Shown here piece after piece: positions 1-8,838 of a DNA stretch of 64,000 nt. Origin of the DNA: a candidate division WOR-3 bacterium. Lineage in GTDB: Bacteria > Hydrothermota > Tepidihabitantia > Tepidihabitantales > Tepidihabitantaceae. The DNA is taken from positions 124,001 through 188,000 of the forward strand of contig JABLXZ010000002.1 of the NCBI GenBank assembly GCA_013177935.1, written 5' to 3'. A program made the translations under genes and the position numbers. The notes beneath the pieces were generated by a model that worked only from the letters and a program-made list of their open reading frames with translations, had not been told where the DNA came from and ran no database searches. Position 1 is the first letter of the stretch; every line of letters begins with the position of its first letter.

Positions 1-1
1 G

Positions 2-331
2 CGTGATGAGGAGTTTGTTAAGCGGGCAGGTTTTGCCTTGATGGCGTGGCTGGCGTTCAAGGATAAGACGGCAAAGGATGAGGCGTTTGAGCGGTTTCTG
101 CCCGCTATCAAAAGGGAGGCAACGGATAATAGAAATTTTGTGAAGAAGGCGGTGAACTGGGCGTTAAGGCAGATTGGTAAAAGAAGTATTTACCTGAATG
201 AGAAGGCACTAAAAACGGCAAGGGAGGTTGAAAAGATTGAATCTAAGAGTGCCAGATGGATTGCCCGGGATGCAATCAAGGAGCTAACAAGCAATGCCGT
301 GCAGGAGCGGCTGAAAAAGGTGGGCGGTTAA
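2..331 (+). CDS. DNA alkylation repair protein, AlkD-like (3' part)
   Basis: The reading frame is open from base 2, so the gene starts before the window and only about 109 C-terminal residues are seen. They are helix-rich and contain the segment NFVKKAVNWALRQIGKRS followed by a run of charged helices. This matches the C-terminal HEAT-like repeats of AlkD-family (COG4912) DNA glycosylases, which remove positively charged alkylated bases. The ATG/TTG codons near 38-41 lie inside the frame and are not needed as starts. It ends 13 bases before the next gene and may be co-transcribed with it. The family call rests on this fragment alone. Confidence 0.7.
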   Translation, partial: RDEEFVKRAGFALMAWLAFKDKTAKDEAFERFLPAIKREATDNRNFVKKAVNWALRQIGKRSIYLNEKALKTAREVEKIESKSARWIARDAIKELTSNAVQERLKKVGG

Positions 332-344
332 GTAAGGAGGAAAT

Positions 345-1823
345 GTGAAAATAAGTTGCGGAGCGGTTTTGCTCGGTCTGGTGCTAATGGTGGCACCGGT
401 TTTTGCCAATTTGTGGTATCTTCGCCGGGGTGCTGATAGTCTTGATGATGCCTGGGCGGTTACCGTTGATAGTAGCGGCAGGGTTTACTGGGCAACAACC
501 GAATGGCAACCCCGCGCCACCCATAATGACATCTTTCTTTACATCGTTGACTCTACCGGCAGGCAACTGTGGCGCAGTCAACCGCTGAGCGATACATCAA
601 GAAATCGGGTTGCATTCATTGCCGTGCTTGAAGAGCCCAATCTTTATATCGGGGGCAGAATTGAAAAGATTAGTACCGATTTGCTGCTTTTATCACTGCG
701 CCGCGACCAGGATACCTTTGTCCCGGAATGGCAGTATATCTGGGACCAGGCACGAGGATATGAGGAGGTTGATGGCATCGGCGTGGAAGGGGATGTGATT
801 TATCTCTCGGGCTGGACCACACCGTCCCTGTGGAACAATGACATCGTTGTCCAGAAACTCAACCGCAGCGGCACTCTCCTGTGGAGTAGCACCTGGGGCG
901 GACCTGGTCTGGAAGGTGCCAATGGTCATCTGGCACTGGACGCTAACAACATCTACCTCGCCTCACATCTCGGCACGCTTGACTCGAGTGGCAACGCCAT
1001 CTTAATTGCCTTTTCCAAAGATAGTGGCACCTATCTCTGGGATTCAATCTGGGATGGGTATCATCTCGACGACAACTTCTTCGGACTGGAGATGAGCAGC
1101 GACTCTTTTCTGTATTGCTTTGGTTATACCGACACCGAACCATCTATTTTCGGTCAACTGGACCTGATTCTGGTGAAGTACACCCGCACCGGTCAGAAGC
1201 TCTGGGAAAGGCGCTGGGGTGGTCCAAATAGTGAGTGGGGACGGGCAATTCTGGCTGATGGCGATAGTGTCGTTTATATCTGTGGCAATACTGCCAGTTA
1301 TGGTGGCGGTGCTACAGACATAGTATTGGTGAAATATAACTCAAGCGGCGAATTACTTGGTTGCAGGACCTGGGGTGGGCGTCAGGATGACATTGTTCAC
1401 GATATCGTTAAATTCGGTGACCATTTATACATCACGGGAAGGACCCAAAACTTTGGTGCCGAACAAGAGGATGCGCTCCTCATCAAGGCCAATGCCCGGA
1501 CTATGGAATTACCGGATACATTAATTGGTATCGAAGACCGCAGCGGCAATCAGCCGGTGCGATTAACCGTAACTCCCAACCCGTTTATTAACCAGACGGC
1601 AATTAACTTCAGCACCAGAAATGAGCCGGTTTGGTTAACTATTTATGACCCTGTCGGGCAGGTAGTTAGAGACATTTTTATCCCTGCCCGGTCTGGAACC
1701 AGACCGGTTATCTGGAACGGCCGAGACAATTCCGGCAAACCGCTTGACCCGGGTATCTACTTTATCCAGCTGAAGGCGGGCACAGCCAATTCAACCGGTA
1801 AAGTCTTGCTACTGCGCCATTGA
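345..1823 (+). CDS. Secreted SBBP-type beta-propeller protein with C-terminal sorting domain
   Basis: The 492-aa protein starts at GTG (345), placed by the AAGGAGG at 334-340. Residues 1-21 are a signal peptide ending in FA. The body has repeated blades with WGG motifs and 'IYLAS/VYICGN/LYITGRT' strands, typical of SBBP (seven-bladed propeller) repeats. Residues about 405-492 form a FlgD-like / type IX secretion C-terminal domain: TPNPF, then IYDPVGQVV, then VIWNGRDNSGKPLDPGIYFIQL. The family is secreted or surface attached. Ligand and function are unknown, and nothing in the sequence suggests catalysis. Confidence 0.75.
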   Translation: MKISCGAVLLGLVLMVAPVFANLWYLRRGADSLDDAWAVTVDSSGRVYWATTEWQPRATHNDIFLYIVDSTGRQLWRSQPLSDTSRNRVAFIAVLEEPNLYIGGRIEKISTDLLLLSLRRDQDTFVPEWQYIWDQARGYEEVDGIGVEGDVIYLSGWTTPSLWNNDIVVQKLNRSGTLLWSSTWGGPGLEGANGHLALDANNIYLASHLGTLDSSGNAILIAFSKDSGTYLWDSIWDGYHLDDNFFGLEMSSDSFLYCFGYTDTEPSIFGQLDLILVKYTRTGQKLWERRWGGPNSEWGRAILADGDSVVYICGNTASYGGGATDIVLVKYNSSGELLGCRTWGGRQDDIVHDIVKFGDHLYITGRTQNFGAEQEDALLIKANARTMELPDTLIGIEDRSGNQPVRLTVTPNPFINQTAINFSTRNEPVWLTIYDPVGQVVRDIFIPARSGTRPVIWNGRDNSGKPLDPGIYFIQLKAGTANSTGKVLLLRH

Positions 1824-1832
1824 TTTAAAAAC

Positions 1833-1860
1833 TTGACAGCACATCTGCCGGGCATAAAAT
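1833..1860 (+). promoter_or_regulatory. Sigma-70-type promoter with a long leader
   Basis: TTGACA (1833-1838) is followed by a 16-nt spacer and TAAAAT (1855-1860). The predicted +1 is near 1867, leaving about 140 nt before the ATG at 2009. This is much longer than the leaders of most other promoters here. Confidence 0.6.
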
Positions 1861-1952
1861 TTTATTGACGAATAGGGCGTTTTTTACAATCAGGGGCATC
1901 AATTTCCTCATTGGGCATTCTGCCTGCGGGATGCGCTAATCCTTGGAAAAAA

Positions 1953-1977
1953 ACATCTCCTGGCGCCGGGGTGTTTT
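1953..1977 (+). terminator. Weak terminator-like hairpin in leader
   Basis: Bases 1953-1960 can pair with 1968-1974 around a 7-nt loop, with one bulged T and a T.G pair, followed by TTTT. It could end transcription from the upstream gene or act as an attenuator in the leader of the beta-helix lipoprotein gene. The stem is short, so the call is tentative. Confidence 0.35.
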
Positions 1978-2008
1978 GATGCTGGCTTAATTTATTTAAG
2001 GAGGTTAA

Positions 2009-3418
2009 ATGAAAAAAGCTAATGCGTTCCTATTTGTTATACTTGCCATTTTTAGTTGTAAAGAACCAGAACCCCTGGCTGATTACGACTACATATTAAG
2101 CCGGGATACCGACATCATTTCCCCACCCTCAGGTACCGCTCAGGAATGGATAACCATCATCGGCGGCAATCATACCGGTAAATACTATGTGGCGCCGGAC
2201 GGCAGCGATTCAAACCCCGGCACTGCTGAAGCGCCCTTTAAAACGCTCAGTTATGCGGTGACGCGACTCCAGCCCGGTGACACCTTAGTGGTGTTTGCCC
2301 GGGAACGCAGCCGCACCCCGGTAATCGCCGGTGAAAATAACCTCATCGCCGCCTTTGACATCGCCAACTGCCAGTACCTCCGGATTGAAAACCTTGAAAT
2401 CACGAGTAACAATGGCCGGCATTTCCGCGAGGCTTTTACCGGCACCAATGGTCCGGTCGCCCACATCGTCCTTAAGGACATCAAGGTCCACCATATTGAC
2501 GAGTTTGGCATTGACATCGGCGATGCCGACGATTTACAAATCATCAACTGCCAGTTTACCTACTGCGGTTTTGGCTGCCTTGGCGGACCGGCGGGCGCAC
2601 AGGGCGGCTGGCGCAATGTCCTGATTAAAGACTGCGACCTGTCCTACAGCGGTCATTACTATCAGGGCGGCGACGGCTCTAACCGTCCTTATGACCGACC
2701 CGATGGGTTCGGTATTGAGGCATCCGAGGGTCCCATTGAGATTGTCAATACCACCGCCACCCATAACTACAGCGATGGTCTGGACTCTAAGGCAAAGCGC
2801 ACTTACATCCACGAGTGCCTCGTTGCCAACAACTCCTGCGACGGGGTGAAACTGTGGGGCGACTCTTCCCGGGTAGTAAACACCTTGATTTACGGCCGGG
2901 GCGATGGCAACAACACTGTCACACCCTGGTCACCGCTTGTCATCCATACCGAGAACCAGAATGCCCGGTTTGAAATCGTCAACTGCACGGTTGACGACTC
3001 TCTGGGCGAAAACTACCTGATGCATATCCAGTACGACAACCCCACCGTGCCGGTATTTTTACGCATTATCAACACCATCTTTGTCAGCCGGGGCGCTAAT
3101 GCGCCCGCGCTCTGGCTTGCTAATTCGGTCAATTACGACATTCACCACAACCTGTTCTATGCGCCGCAAGATGACCGGCTGTTAATTAAGGGCGACACCA
3201 CTTACACTTCGGCTGAAGTCAGCCAGATTGGAACCGGCAACATCTACGGCAGTCCGCTCTTTGTCCACACCGCCTGGGGTGAAGCAGGAGACTATCATTT
3301 AAACAGTAACAGCCCGGCGGTCGATGCTGGTGACGCTTCAGGCGCACCGGCTATTGACCTTGAAAACCAACCCCGGCCTCAGGGCAACGGGGTTGACATC
3401 GGCTGTTATGAAAGGTAA
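2009..3418 (+). CDS. Right-handed parallel beta-helix lipoprotein
   Basis: The 469-aa protein starts at ATG after TAAGGAGG. The N-terminus has a short hydrophobic stretch ending IFSC, a plausible lipobox with Cys17. From about residue 55 it reads YYVAPDGSDSNPGTAEAPFKTLSYAV, the usual start of DUF1565 / pectate-lyase-like parallel beta-helices. Many repeated 'IVNCTV', 'LRIINTIF' and 'IINCQF' coils follow. It ends with VDIGCYER, a common end in such proteins, and lacks the FlgD-like sorting domain of its neighbours. The fold suggests polysaccharide binding or lyase activity at the cell surface, but no specific catalytic residues can be assigned. Confidence 0.75.
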   Translation: MKKANAFLFVILAIFSCKEPEPLADYDYILSRDTDIISPPSGTAQEWITIIGGNHTGKYYVAPDGSDSNPGTAEAPFKTLSYAVTRLQPGDTLVVFARERSRTPVIAGENNLIAAFDIANCQYLRIENLEITSNNGRHFREAFTGTNGPVAHIVLKDIKVHHIDEFGIDIGDADDLQIINCQFTYCGFGCLGGPAGAQGGWRNVLIKDCDLSYSGHYYQGGDGSNRPYDRPDGFGIEASEGPIEIVNTTATHNYSDGLDSKAKRTYIHECLVANNSCDGVKLWGDSSRVVNTLIYGRGDGNNTVTPWSPLVIHTENQNARFEIVNCTVDDSLGENYLMHIQYDNPTVPVFLRIINTIFVSRGANAPALWLANSVNYDIHHNLFYAPQDDRLLIKGDTTYTSAEVSQIGTGNIYGSPLFVHTAWGEAGDYHLNSNSPAVDAGDASGAPAIDLENQPRPQGNGVDIGCYER

Positions 3419-3463
3419 AGGCTGATAATGGTCCGGAGGAAATAAAACAAGAAAGGAGGAGGT

Positions 3464-4906
3464 ATGAAAAACACCTTTTTAGTCCTCATATCAGCCCTTT
3501 TTGTTACCGGCGGTTTTAACCTCGTATCCGGATGGGGTGTTGATGTACCCATCGGTCAACACGACTCGGTTTATGATGTTAAACTTGACATCCACAGGCA
3601 GAGCGGACATCTCTTCGCCGGGACTGCTCATTTCGCTAACAACTCATATTTTGGTGGGGTTTACTTCTCAAGCGATAACGGCAGCAACTGGAGTTACAAA
3701 CTTGGGTTTGGGAATACACAAAAAATAAACTCGGTGGGTGGTACAGTTCTGGATGATAAATATTATTTTTGTCTTACCATTAACAGTAGCCGTCAGGTAT
3801 GGTTATGCAGATTCCGCACCTCAGACGGCGCGCAGATAGGATTCAACAATGGGGATAGCTGGATTGTTATTTTTACCCTCCCTGCCGGCGATACGATTAA
3901 AGAGCTTGCCCTGATAAGCGACCAGGATTTTGAGAACTACTGGCTAAACCTGCTGGTAATTACCAGTTCCGGTCAACTCCGCTACTTTTACAGCGATACC
4001 GCTGGTGTCAACTGGCACGAAATTACCACCGGTGTCACCAACGCCAAACGCGGACTTGATGCCTGCACCAACGAAGGCTTTTCCGATTATTATGCTCTGG
4101 TAAGTTATATCACCAACCGTGATAGTCTTCAGATTGATGGCATTGACTACAATGGAACTCGCTACCCATTGCGCACTTATTGGGTTGGACCAAACGCCCG
4201 CTTCACCTCAATTGGCGCCTACCACGACACCCTGCTCGCGGTTTATGAGTTCAGCGGTGCCGCGGCTTCCTACTACTGCCGGTATCGCGCCTCTTATAAC
4301 GGTGGGCAAACATGGACGGAAGGGTGCTTCCCTATTGACACCACCGTGGTCTCCTGTATTCCGGATGTCGCCAGCCGTGCTGATGGTGGCCAGGGGGTTG
4401 TTTTTGCCTGGGGTGATGGGTCTGCCCGGCGACCGCAGTTCACCTGGCGCAACTATCACGGCTCATGGACAACACCGGTCACCTGGGGTGAATATCGGCC
4501 CCGCAGCGATGTCCGGATGGCGGTTGAATACCTGGGCAACGGCGCCTATGGTGCCATCTATTCCAGTTATTCGCCCGATTACGGCATAGCCTACTTTGAC
4601 CGCAGCGACTGGACCGGAGTCGCGGAAAACCAGAATCCGGAGTTAATCGACCACGGCTTGCGACTGGAAACCAATCCAGCACGGCAGCAGGTAAAAATTT
4701 GCTATGTGGTTAACCAGCCCGGACCGGTGGGAATCTCACTCTACGATGCAACGGGCCGACTTTGCCGTTCGCTCCTTAACACCTATCAGACCCCGGGAAA
4801 TTACACACTGACCATTGATAATACCGACCTAACGCCCGCGGTTTACATCGTCCGGTTAAAAACCGGGGATGAGGTTAATTCTGAGCGCCTGGTGTTTGTG
4901 AAATAG
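3464..4906 (+). CDS. Secreted BNR/sialidase-like propeller protein with sorting domain
   Basis: The 480-aa protein starts at ATG after AAAGGAGGAGG, 45 bases downstream of the beta-helix gene, so they are probably one operon. An N-terminal signal peptide (about 1-23) is followed by blades with Asp-box-like pieces such as 'SSDNGSNWSY' and 'YNGGQTWTEG'. The last 85 residues are a FlgD-like / Por-type C-terminal domain (LETNPARQQV, ISLYDATGRL, VYIVRLKTG). Sialidase catalytic residues could not be identified, so this is a propeller of unknown function rather than an assigned glycosidase. Confidence 0.7.
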   Translation: MKNTFLVLISALFVTGGFNLVSGWGVDVPIGQHDSVYDVKLDIHRQSGHLFAGTAHFANNSYFGGVYFSSDNGSNWSYKLGFGNTQKINSVGGTVLDDKYYFCLTINSSRQVWLCRFRTSDGAQIGFNNGDSWIVIFTLPAGDTIKELALISDQDFENYWLNLLVITSSGQLRYFYSDTAGVNWHEITTGVTNAKRGLDACTNEGFSDYYALVSYITNRDSLQIDGIDYNGTRYPLRTYWVGPNARFTSIGAYHDTLLAVYEFSGAAASYYCRYRASYNGGQTWTEGCFPIDTTVVSCIPDVASRADGGQGVVFAWGDGSARRPQFTWRNYHGSWTTPVTWGEYRPRSDVRMAVEYLGNGAYGAIYSSYSPDYGIAYFDRSDWTGVAENQNPELIDHGLRLETNPARQQVKICYVVNQPGPVGISLYDATGRLCRSLLNTYQTPGNYTLTIDNTDLTPAVYIVRLKTGDEVNSERLVFVK

Positions 4907-4982
4907 CGACCGGAGGCGATAAAGGTCAATTTTGACATCAACGCCGGATTCTATATCCTTATCGCAAAAATAAGGAGGCATT

Positions 4983-5213
4983 GTGTCAGCTGAAACTAAA
5001 CCGGCAGAAGGCAAAGACTGGCTCACCGCCCTTTTGTTGTCCATCTTTCTTGGTCAACTGGGCGTGGACCGGTTCTTCCTTGGCTATATCGGCCTGGGTG
5101 TGTTAAAACTTCTCACCCTCGGTGGATTGGGAATCTGGTGGCTGATTGATGTGATTCTCATCGCCACGGGCCAGTTAAAAGATGCCCGTGGCAATCCGCT
5201 GGTGCGGAAGTAG
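4983..5213 (+). CDS. TM2-domain membrane protein
   Basis: The 76-aa protein starts at GTG preceded by TAAGGAGG. Residues about 12-65 form the TM2 domain: a first hydrophobic segment, the short turn [19 protein letters not shown], and a second segment containing [13 protein letters not shown]2 proteins are small two-helix inner-membrane proteins of unknown function in bacteria. It lies between the secreted-protein genes and a GxxExxY gene with no clear functional link. Confidence 0.85.
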   Translation: MSAETKPAEGKDWLTALLLSIFLGQLGVDRFFLGYIGLGVLKLLTLGGLGIWWLIDVILIATGQLKDARGNPLVRK

Positions 5214-5250
5214 CGTTAACCGCGTTTAACATAGGGCTGAGTACTTCTTC

Positions 5251-5272
5251 CCGGGAAAAAGGCCCGGGAGTT
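5251..5272 (+). other. GC-rich inverted repeat
   Basis: A TCCCGG / CCGGGA inverted repeat with a purine-rich loop lies about 25 bases upstream of the GxxExxY gene start. No T-tract follows, so a terminator is not supported. It may form a structure in the mRNA leader. Confidence 0.35.
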
Positions 5273-5294
5273 AATTGGTTTCGGAGGTTAAAAG

Positions 5295-6107
5295 ATGGCA
5301 GGCAAGAATGATATAAATGAAACCATCAAGCAGGCAGCCGAAGAGGTTCTGAAAGTCCTTGGGTCGGGCTACAAGGAAACTGTTTACGAAGAGGCGCTTG
5401 CCCATGAGTTGCGCCTCCGGCAGATTCCTTATGAAAGACAGCGCAACTTTGAAATCCTCTACAAGGGCTACAGCGTGGGCTTGGGCCGTGCCGACTTAAT
5501 CATCAACCCGCTCTGGGCGAAAACCGGCGAGAAAGAGACCGTAATGGAACTGAAGGCGGTTAAGAAAATCGCCGAATCGCATCGGCGCCAGGCACAGGTT
5601 TATATGGTCTCACTCAACATTGACCAGGGTGCGGTTTTGAGTTTTGGCGATGATGAGGTCCTTTTCGAGCCGGTTCCCAAACCGGACCGGAGTCTGAACA
5701 TCAAAGTGGTAAAACCCCAAAAACCGTCAACAACATCTTTGCAAACCACCCTCGAATCTGCCGCGAAAGAGGTGTTTGAATACTTCGGCAAAGAATTTGT
5801 CTACCGGGAAGATACCGAAAAACTGTTTCCTGCCGCAATCGGGGTTGAACTTCGGCTCCGGGGCGTTGAGTTCACCCGAACAGGTCACGACATCCTCTAC
5901 AAGTGCCACAAGGTCGACGAATATAAATTTGAATTCGCCTTTCCCGATGGTGAAGTGGCAACAGTGACAACTTACAAAAAGGATGAGGATATTGAAGAAG
6001 AAAAAGAAGAGTTCGGCTTCTATGTCAAACAGTTCAACCTGAAAAAGGGCTTTCTCATCGCCATTCCGGCTGGAGAAGAAGGTAAAGTGAAGGTTGAACC
6101 GGTTTAG
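5295..6107 (+). CDS. GxxExxY-family protein with a second degenerate copy
   Basis: The 270-aa protein starts at ATG after CGGAGGTT. Residues 1-130 are a GxxExxY domain (PF13366): G25-x-x-E28-x-x-Y31, then GRADLI and ETVMELKAV, the D...ExK pattern of a PD-(D/E)XK nuclease fold. Residues about 145-270 repeat the plan (a helix resembling KEVFEYFGKEFVYRED, then VELRLRGVEFTR and DILYKCHKV). The GxxExxY motif and the ELK triad are lost, replaced by an acidic stretch DEDIEEEKEE. Family members are usually single-domain, about 125 aa. This looks like an internal duplication with one inactivated half. Biological role is unknown. Confidence 0.7.
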   Translation: MAGKNDINETIKQAAEEVLKVLGSGYKETVYEEALAHELRLRQIPYERQRNFEILYKGYSVGLGRADLIINPLWAKTGEKETVMELKAVKKIAESHRRQAQVYMVSLNIDQGAVLSFGDDEVLFEPVPKPDRSLNIKVVKPQKPSTTSLQTTLESAAKEVFEYFGKEFVYREDTEKLFPAAIGVELRLRGVEFTRTGHDILYKCHKVDEYKFEFAFPDGEVATVTTYKKDEDIEEEKEEFGFYVKQFNLKKGFLIAIPAGEEGKVKVEPV

Positions 6108-6113
6108 CACATC

Positions 6114-6142
6114 TTGACCGGTTCGGCAAAAAGGTTTAACAT
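6114..6142 (+). promoter_or_regulatory. Probable msrAB promoter
   Basis: TTGACC (6114-6119) is followed 17 nt later by TAACAT (6137-6142). The leader is about 57 nt and ends in GGGAGG before the ATG at 6206, so this gene uses a Shine-Dalgarno site. Confidence 0.5.
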
Positions 6143-6205
6143 ATACCGATTGAATTGCTGGACATCCCGCTGAGCGACGGGCAGCGATAAAAAGGGAGGA
6201 AAAGG

Positions 6206-7195
6206 ATGGCGACCGCAATCTTTGCCGGTGGCTGCTTCTGGTGTATGGAGTTCGCCTTCTCCTTTTTAGGGGTGCGCACCAGGGTTGGCTACACCGGCGG
6301 CACAAAAGAGAACCCCACCTATCAGGAGGTGTGCAGCGGTACCACGGGCCACTTCGAAGCGATTGAGATCACCTATCACCCGGCAAGCCTATCTTACGAA
6401 AGGCTCCTTGAGGTGTTTTTCCAGAACATCGACCCGACCGATGACGGTGGCCAGTTCTACGACCGGGGCGAACAGTACCAGACCGCCATCTTCTACACCG
6501 ACGAAACCCAGAAACAACTCGCCCTTGAGGCAAAGGCACGGCTCCTTAACGCCGGCATCTTCCCGCGCATCGAGACAAAAATCCTGCCCGCAAAGAGGTT
6601 CTGGCCTGCGGAAGATTACCACCAGAAGTACTACAAAAAGTGCCCGGCACAGTTTCAATCTTATCACAAAGCATCGGGTCGGGAACAAGGGGTCAAAAAA
6701 TTCTGGCAGGGCTATGAAAAGTTCCGCCTGTTTCCGGAACGGCAGCAGTACTGGCTCGGCTACAAAAAACCCGCGCCCGAGAGTCTGAAAACAGCCCTTT
6801 CCCCGTTATCATATCAGGTAACCCAGCATAACGGCACCGAACCCGCCTTCAACAACGAATACTGGAACAACCACGAGGCGGGCATTTATGTTGACATCGT
6901 CTCGGGCGAACCGCTCTTCTCTTCCCTTGACAAATTTGACTCCGGCACCGGCTGGCCCAGTTTCACCCAGCCCTTAGAACCACAGAACATCGCTACCCGA
7001 ACCGACACATCCCACGGCATGACCCGAACCGAAGTGCGCAGTCGGCACGCCGACTCCCATCTCGGCCATCTCTTTCCGGACAACACCCCAACCGGCTTCC
7101 GCTACTGCATCAACTCCGCCGCCTTACGCCTCATTCCCAAGAACGAACTTACCCGCCTTGGCTACGGCGCCTATCTAAAACTGTTTTCTCAATAA
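6206..7195 (+). CDS. msrAB: Bifunctional methionine sulfoxide reductase MsrA/MsrB
   Basis: The 329-aa fusion reduces both S- and R-epimers of methionine sulfoxide. Residues 1-150 are MsrA, with GGCFWC and catalytic Cys10. Residues about 190-320 are Msr[35 protein letters not shown] and RYCIN with catalytic Cys301. The four zinc-binding cysteines of many MsrB proteins are absent (SGEP and SRHA at their positions), so this is the zinc-free form. The ATG follows GGGAGGAAAAGG. No signal peptide is evident, so cytoplasmic repair is likely. Confidence 0.93.
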   Translation: MATAIFAGGCFWCMEFAFSFLGVRTRVGYTGGTKENPTYQEVCSGTTGHFEAIEITYHPASLSYERLLEVFFQNIDPTDDGGQFYDRGEQYQTAIFYTDETQKQLALEAKARLLNAGIFPRIETKILPAKRFWPAEDYHQKYYKKCPAQFQSYHKASGREQGVKKFWQGYEKFRLFPERQQYWLGYKKPAPESLKTALSPLSYQVTQHNGTEPAFNNEYWNNHEAGIYVDIVSGEPLFSSLDKFDSGTGWPSFTQPLEPQNIATRTDTSHGMTRTEVRSRHADSHLGHLFPDNTPTGFRYCINSAALRLIPKNELTRLGYGAYLKLFSQ

Positions 7196-7222
7196 ACCTA
7201 TAATAAACAACACGCCCGATTT

Positions 7223-7250
7223 TTGACTCTCTCTTTATGCTGGCTAAAAT
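7223..7250 (+). promoter_or_regulatory. Promoter of flavodoxin-like gene, leaderless arrangement
   Basis: TTGACT (7223-7228), a 16-nt spacer and TAAAAT (7245-7250) precede the ATG at 7256 by only 5 nt. The predicted +1 coincides with the start codon. Confidence 0.65.
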
Positions 7251-7255
7251 GAACT

Positions 7256-7732
7256 ATGAAATGTCTTGTTGTCTATTTTTCCTGGAGCGGCATTACCGCT
7301 AAGGTTGCCCGGGATTTAGCCGAAGCGCTAAAGGGTGACCTTGAAGAGATAAAGTGTAACGAATACAAAAGTCTGTTTTCGGTTTTCTGGTATGGGCTTT
7401 TCCTGCGGAAAAGACCTTTGACCTTAAAGCCGCTAAAGTTTAACCCTGGCGACTACGACCTTGTAATCATCGGTGCACCAACCTGGGCCGGTCGTCCACC
7501 ACTGCCGGTTAAGGTTTATCTTGACCGGTACCAGAACCAGTTGCCCAGAGCGGCATTTTTCAGCACTTCCGCCGACCCGCGGGAACAGAAGGTCCTCTCA
7601 ACCCTTGAGGAGTGGTCGGGCAAAAAACCGGTGGCAACTGCCCATTTTCACCGGACCGCAGTCAAGACCGCAAACTATTCCGAACTTCTTGCCGGGTTTC
7701 TCCAGCAGCTCCGCACCGTACCCGAAGATTAG
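7256..7732 (+). CDS. Flavodoxin-like protein
   Basis: The 158-aa protein begins MKCLVVYFSWSGITAKVARDLAEAL, the FMN phosphate-binding loop (S/T-rich after the first strand) of the flavodoxin fold. Next come DLVIIGAPTWAGRPPLPVKVYL, the second FMN-contacting loop, and AAFFSTSADPREQ. It is probably a cytosolic FMN electron carrier or small flavoprotein reductase. There is no Shine-Dalgarno sequence, consistent with leaderless translation. It converges on the glycosidase-like lipoprotein gene with 3 bases between stop codons. Confidence 0.8.
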   Translation: MKCLVVYFSWSGITAKVARDLAEALKGDLEEIKCNEYKSLFSVFWYGLFLRKRPLTLKPLKFNPGDYDLVIIGAPTWAGRPPLPVKVYLDRYQNQLPRAAFFSTSADPREQKVLSTLEEWSGKKPVATAHFHRTAVKTANYSELLAGFLQQLRTVPED

Positions 7733-7735
7733 CCG

Positions 7736-8758
7736 CTACCGGCCTGAGAGTTGTTTCCACACCTGATATGCCTGCTTTTCGGCACCGTCAATTTTGATTA
7801 ACCCATTCCCGTCCTGGTCGCTTAAGTCGTGGAGCCATGCCCAGCCCAGGAGTTTTAAATCCAGCCCCTGGTCTTGGGTCAAACGGGTTACCAGTTGGTT
7901 GAGAAACGTCGCCTGCGCCTCTTCACCCCCCAGTGCCGGCAAAGACGACCAGGCGACTTCCGAAAAGCCAAACGGTTTACCCGGGAAGTACCCTGCGGCA
8001 CGTGCATAGTAATCGTCCGGAACGCTTTCCGGACTAACCCAGCCTAACGCATAGGGGTAACTGGTGAAAATGAGCAGGTCCAGTTTCTCCGGGGCAAACA
8101 GAGAAAGAACAGCAAGGTCCGCCTCCCGATTTTCGGCAACCATCTCCCGGGCAAAGGTGCAGAACACCTCAGTCTCGGGTGAAAGCGTTTTCACCGCATC
8201 GTAAATCTCGTTGTAGAGCGTGACATAATGGCGGAATCCATTGACACCGTCCAGCCCGTACTTTTCATACCAGCGGTTGACCTCATTACCGAGCGACAGA
8301 TAACGTGGCTTCACCGCCCGTACCACATCCAGTACCGCCTTTTTGTAAGCCGCGCGCCAGGCAGAGTCGCTTAAAGTTGCACCGCTCATTCCGGGCGGTG
8401 TCGCCAGCGTCACTCCGGCGTCAATAAAAGACAGATGGACAAGCGGAAACATCTCGTTCCCGCGGATATAACCCTTGACAAAGGTGTTACCCCAATCGCC
8501 CTGCAAATCCGCCGCCAAATTGTAAAAGGGTGTTGGTCTGCCCCAGACCGGGGCAAACTCCGCATATTCTGCCGCCTGTTGATATGCCGCGCTGAAATCC
8601 TGACCCTGTGCCGGTGAAGGCAACACACCCATAAAGAACCCCCGGGCTGGTAAAGTTGGGTTGTCAATGGGAGTAACTACCACCTCGCCTTTGTGACATA
8701 CCAGCAGTACAGCCGCTACCACGAGCAAAACCAGACCGTACCAGACCTTCATTTTCAT
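7736..8758 (-). CDS. TIM-barrel glycoside hydrolase-like lipoprotein
   Basis: The 340-aa protein starts at ATG after AAGGAGG. Residues 1-21 are a lipoprotein signal ending LLVC, so Cys21 would be lipidated. The rest resembles (beta/alpha)8 glycosidases of clan GH-A. It contains PRYLSLGNEVNRW, where the Glu fits the acid/base after strand 4, and GFSEVAWSS, where the Glu fits the nucleophile after strand 7. The family within the clan and the substrate cannot be told from sequence. It lies next to another lipoprotein gene on the same strand. Confidence 0.65.
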   Translation of the reverse strand: MKMKVWYGLVLLVVAAVLLVCHKGEVVVTPIDNPTLPARGFFMGVLPSPAQGQDFSAAYQQAAEYAEFAPVWGRPTPFYNLAADLQGDWGNTFVKGYIRGNEMFPLVHLSFIDAGVTLATPPGMSGATLSDSAWRAAYKKAVLDVVRAVKPRYLSLGNEVNRWYEKYGLDGVNGFRHYVTLYNEIYDAVKTLSPETEVFCTFAREMVAENREADLAVLSLFAPEKLDLLIFTSYPYALGWVSPESVPDDYYARAAGYFPGKPFGFSEVAWSSLPALGGEEAQATFLNQLVTRLTQDQGLDLKLLGWAWLHDLSDQDGNGLIKIDGAEKQAYQVWKQLSGR

Positions 8759-8838
8759 CTTACCTCCTTAAAGATTACCTTATCAAAGATGTCTGTGATT
8801 GCGGTACAACCGGTATTCAAAATTCGGGCTCCCTATCT

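Noticed and set aside
5727-6305. 192-aa minus-strand frame
   Set aside because: It is a shadow of the GxxExxY and MsrAB genes, which are in the opposite strand with strong motifs and ribosome-binding sites.
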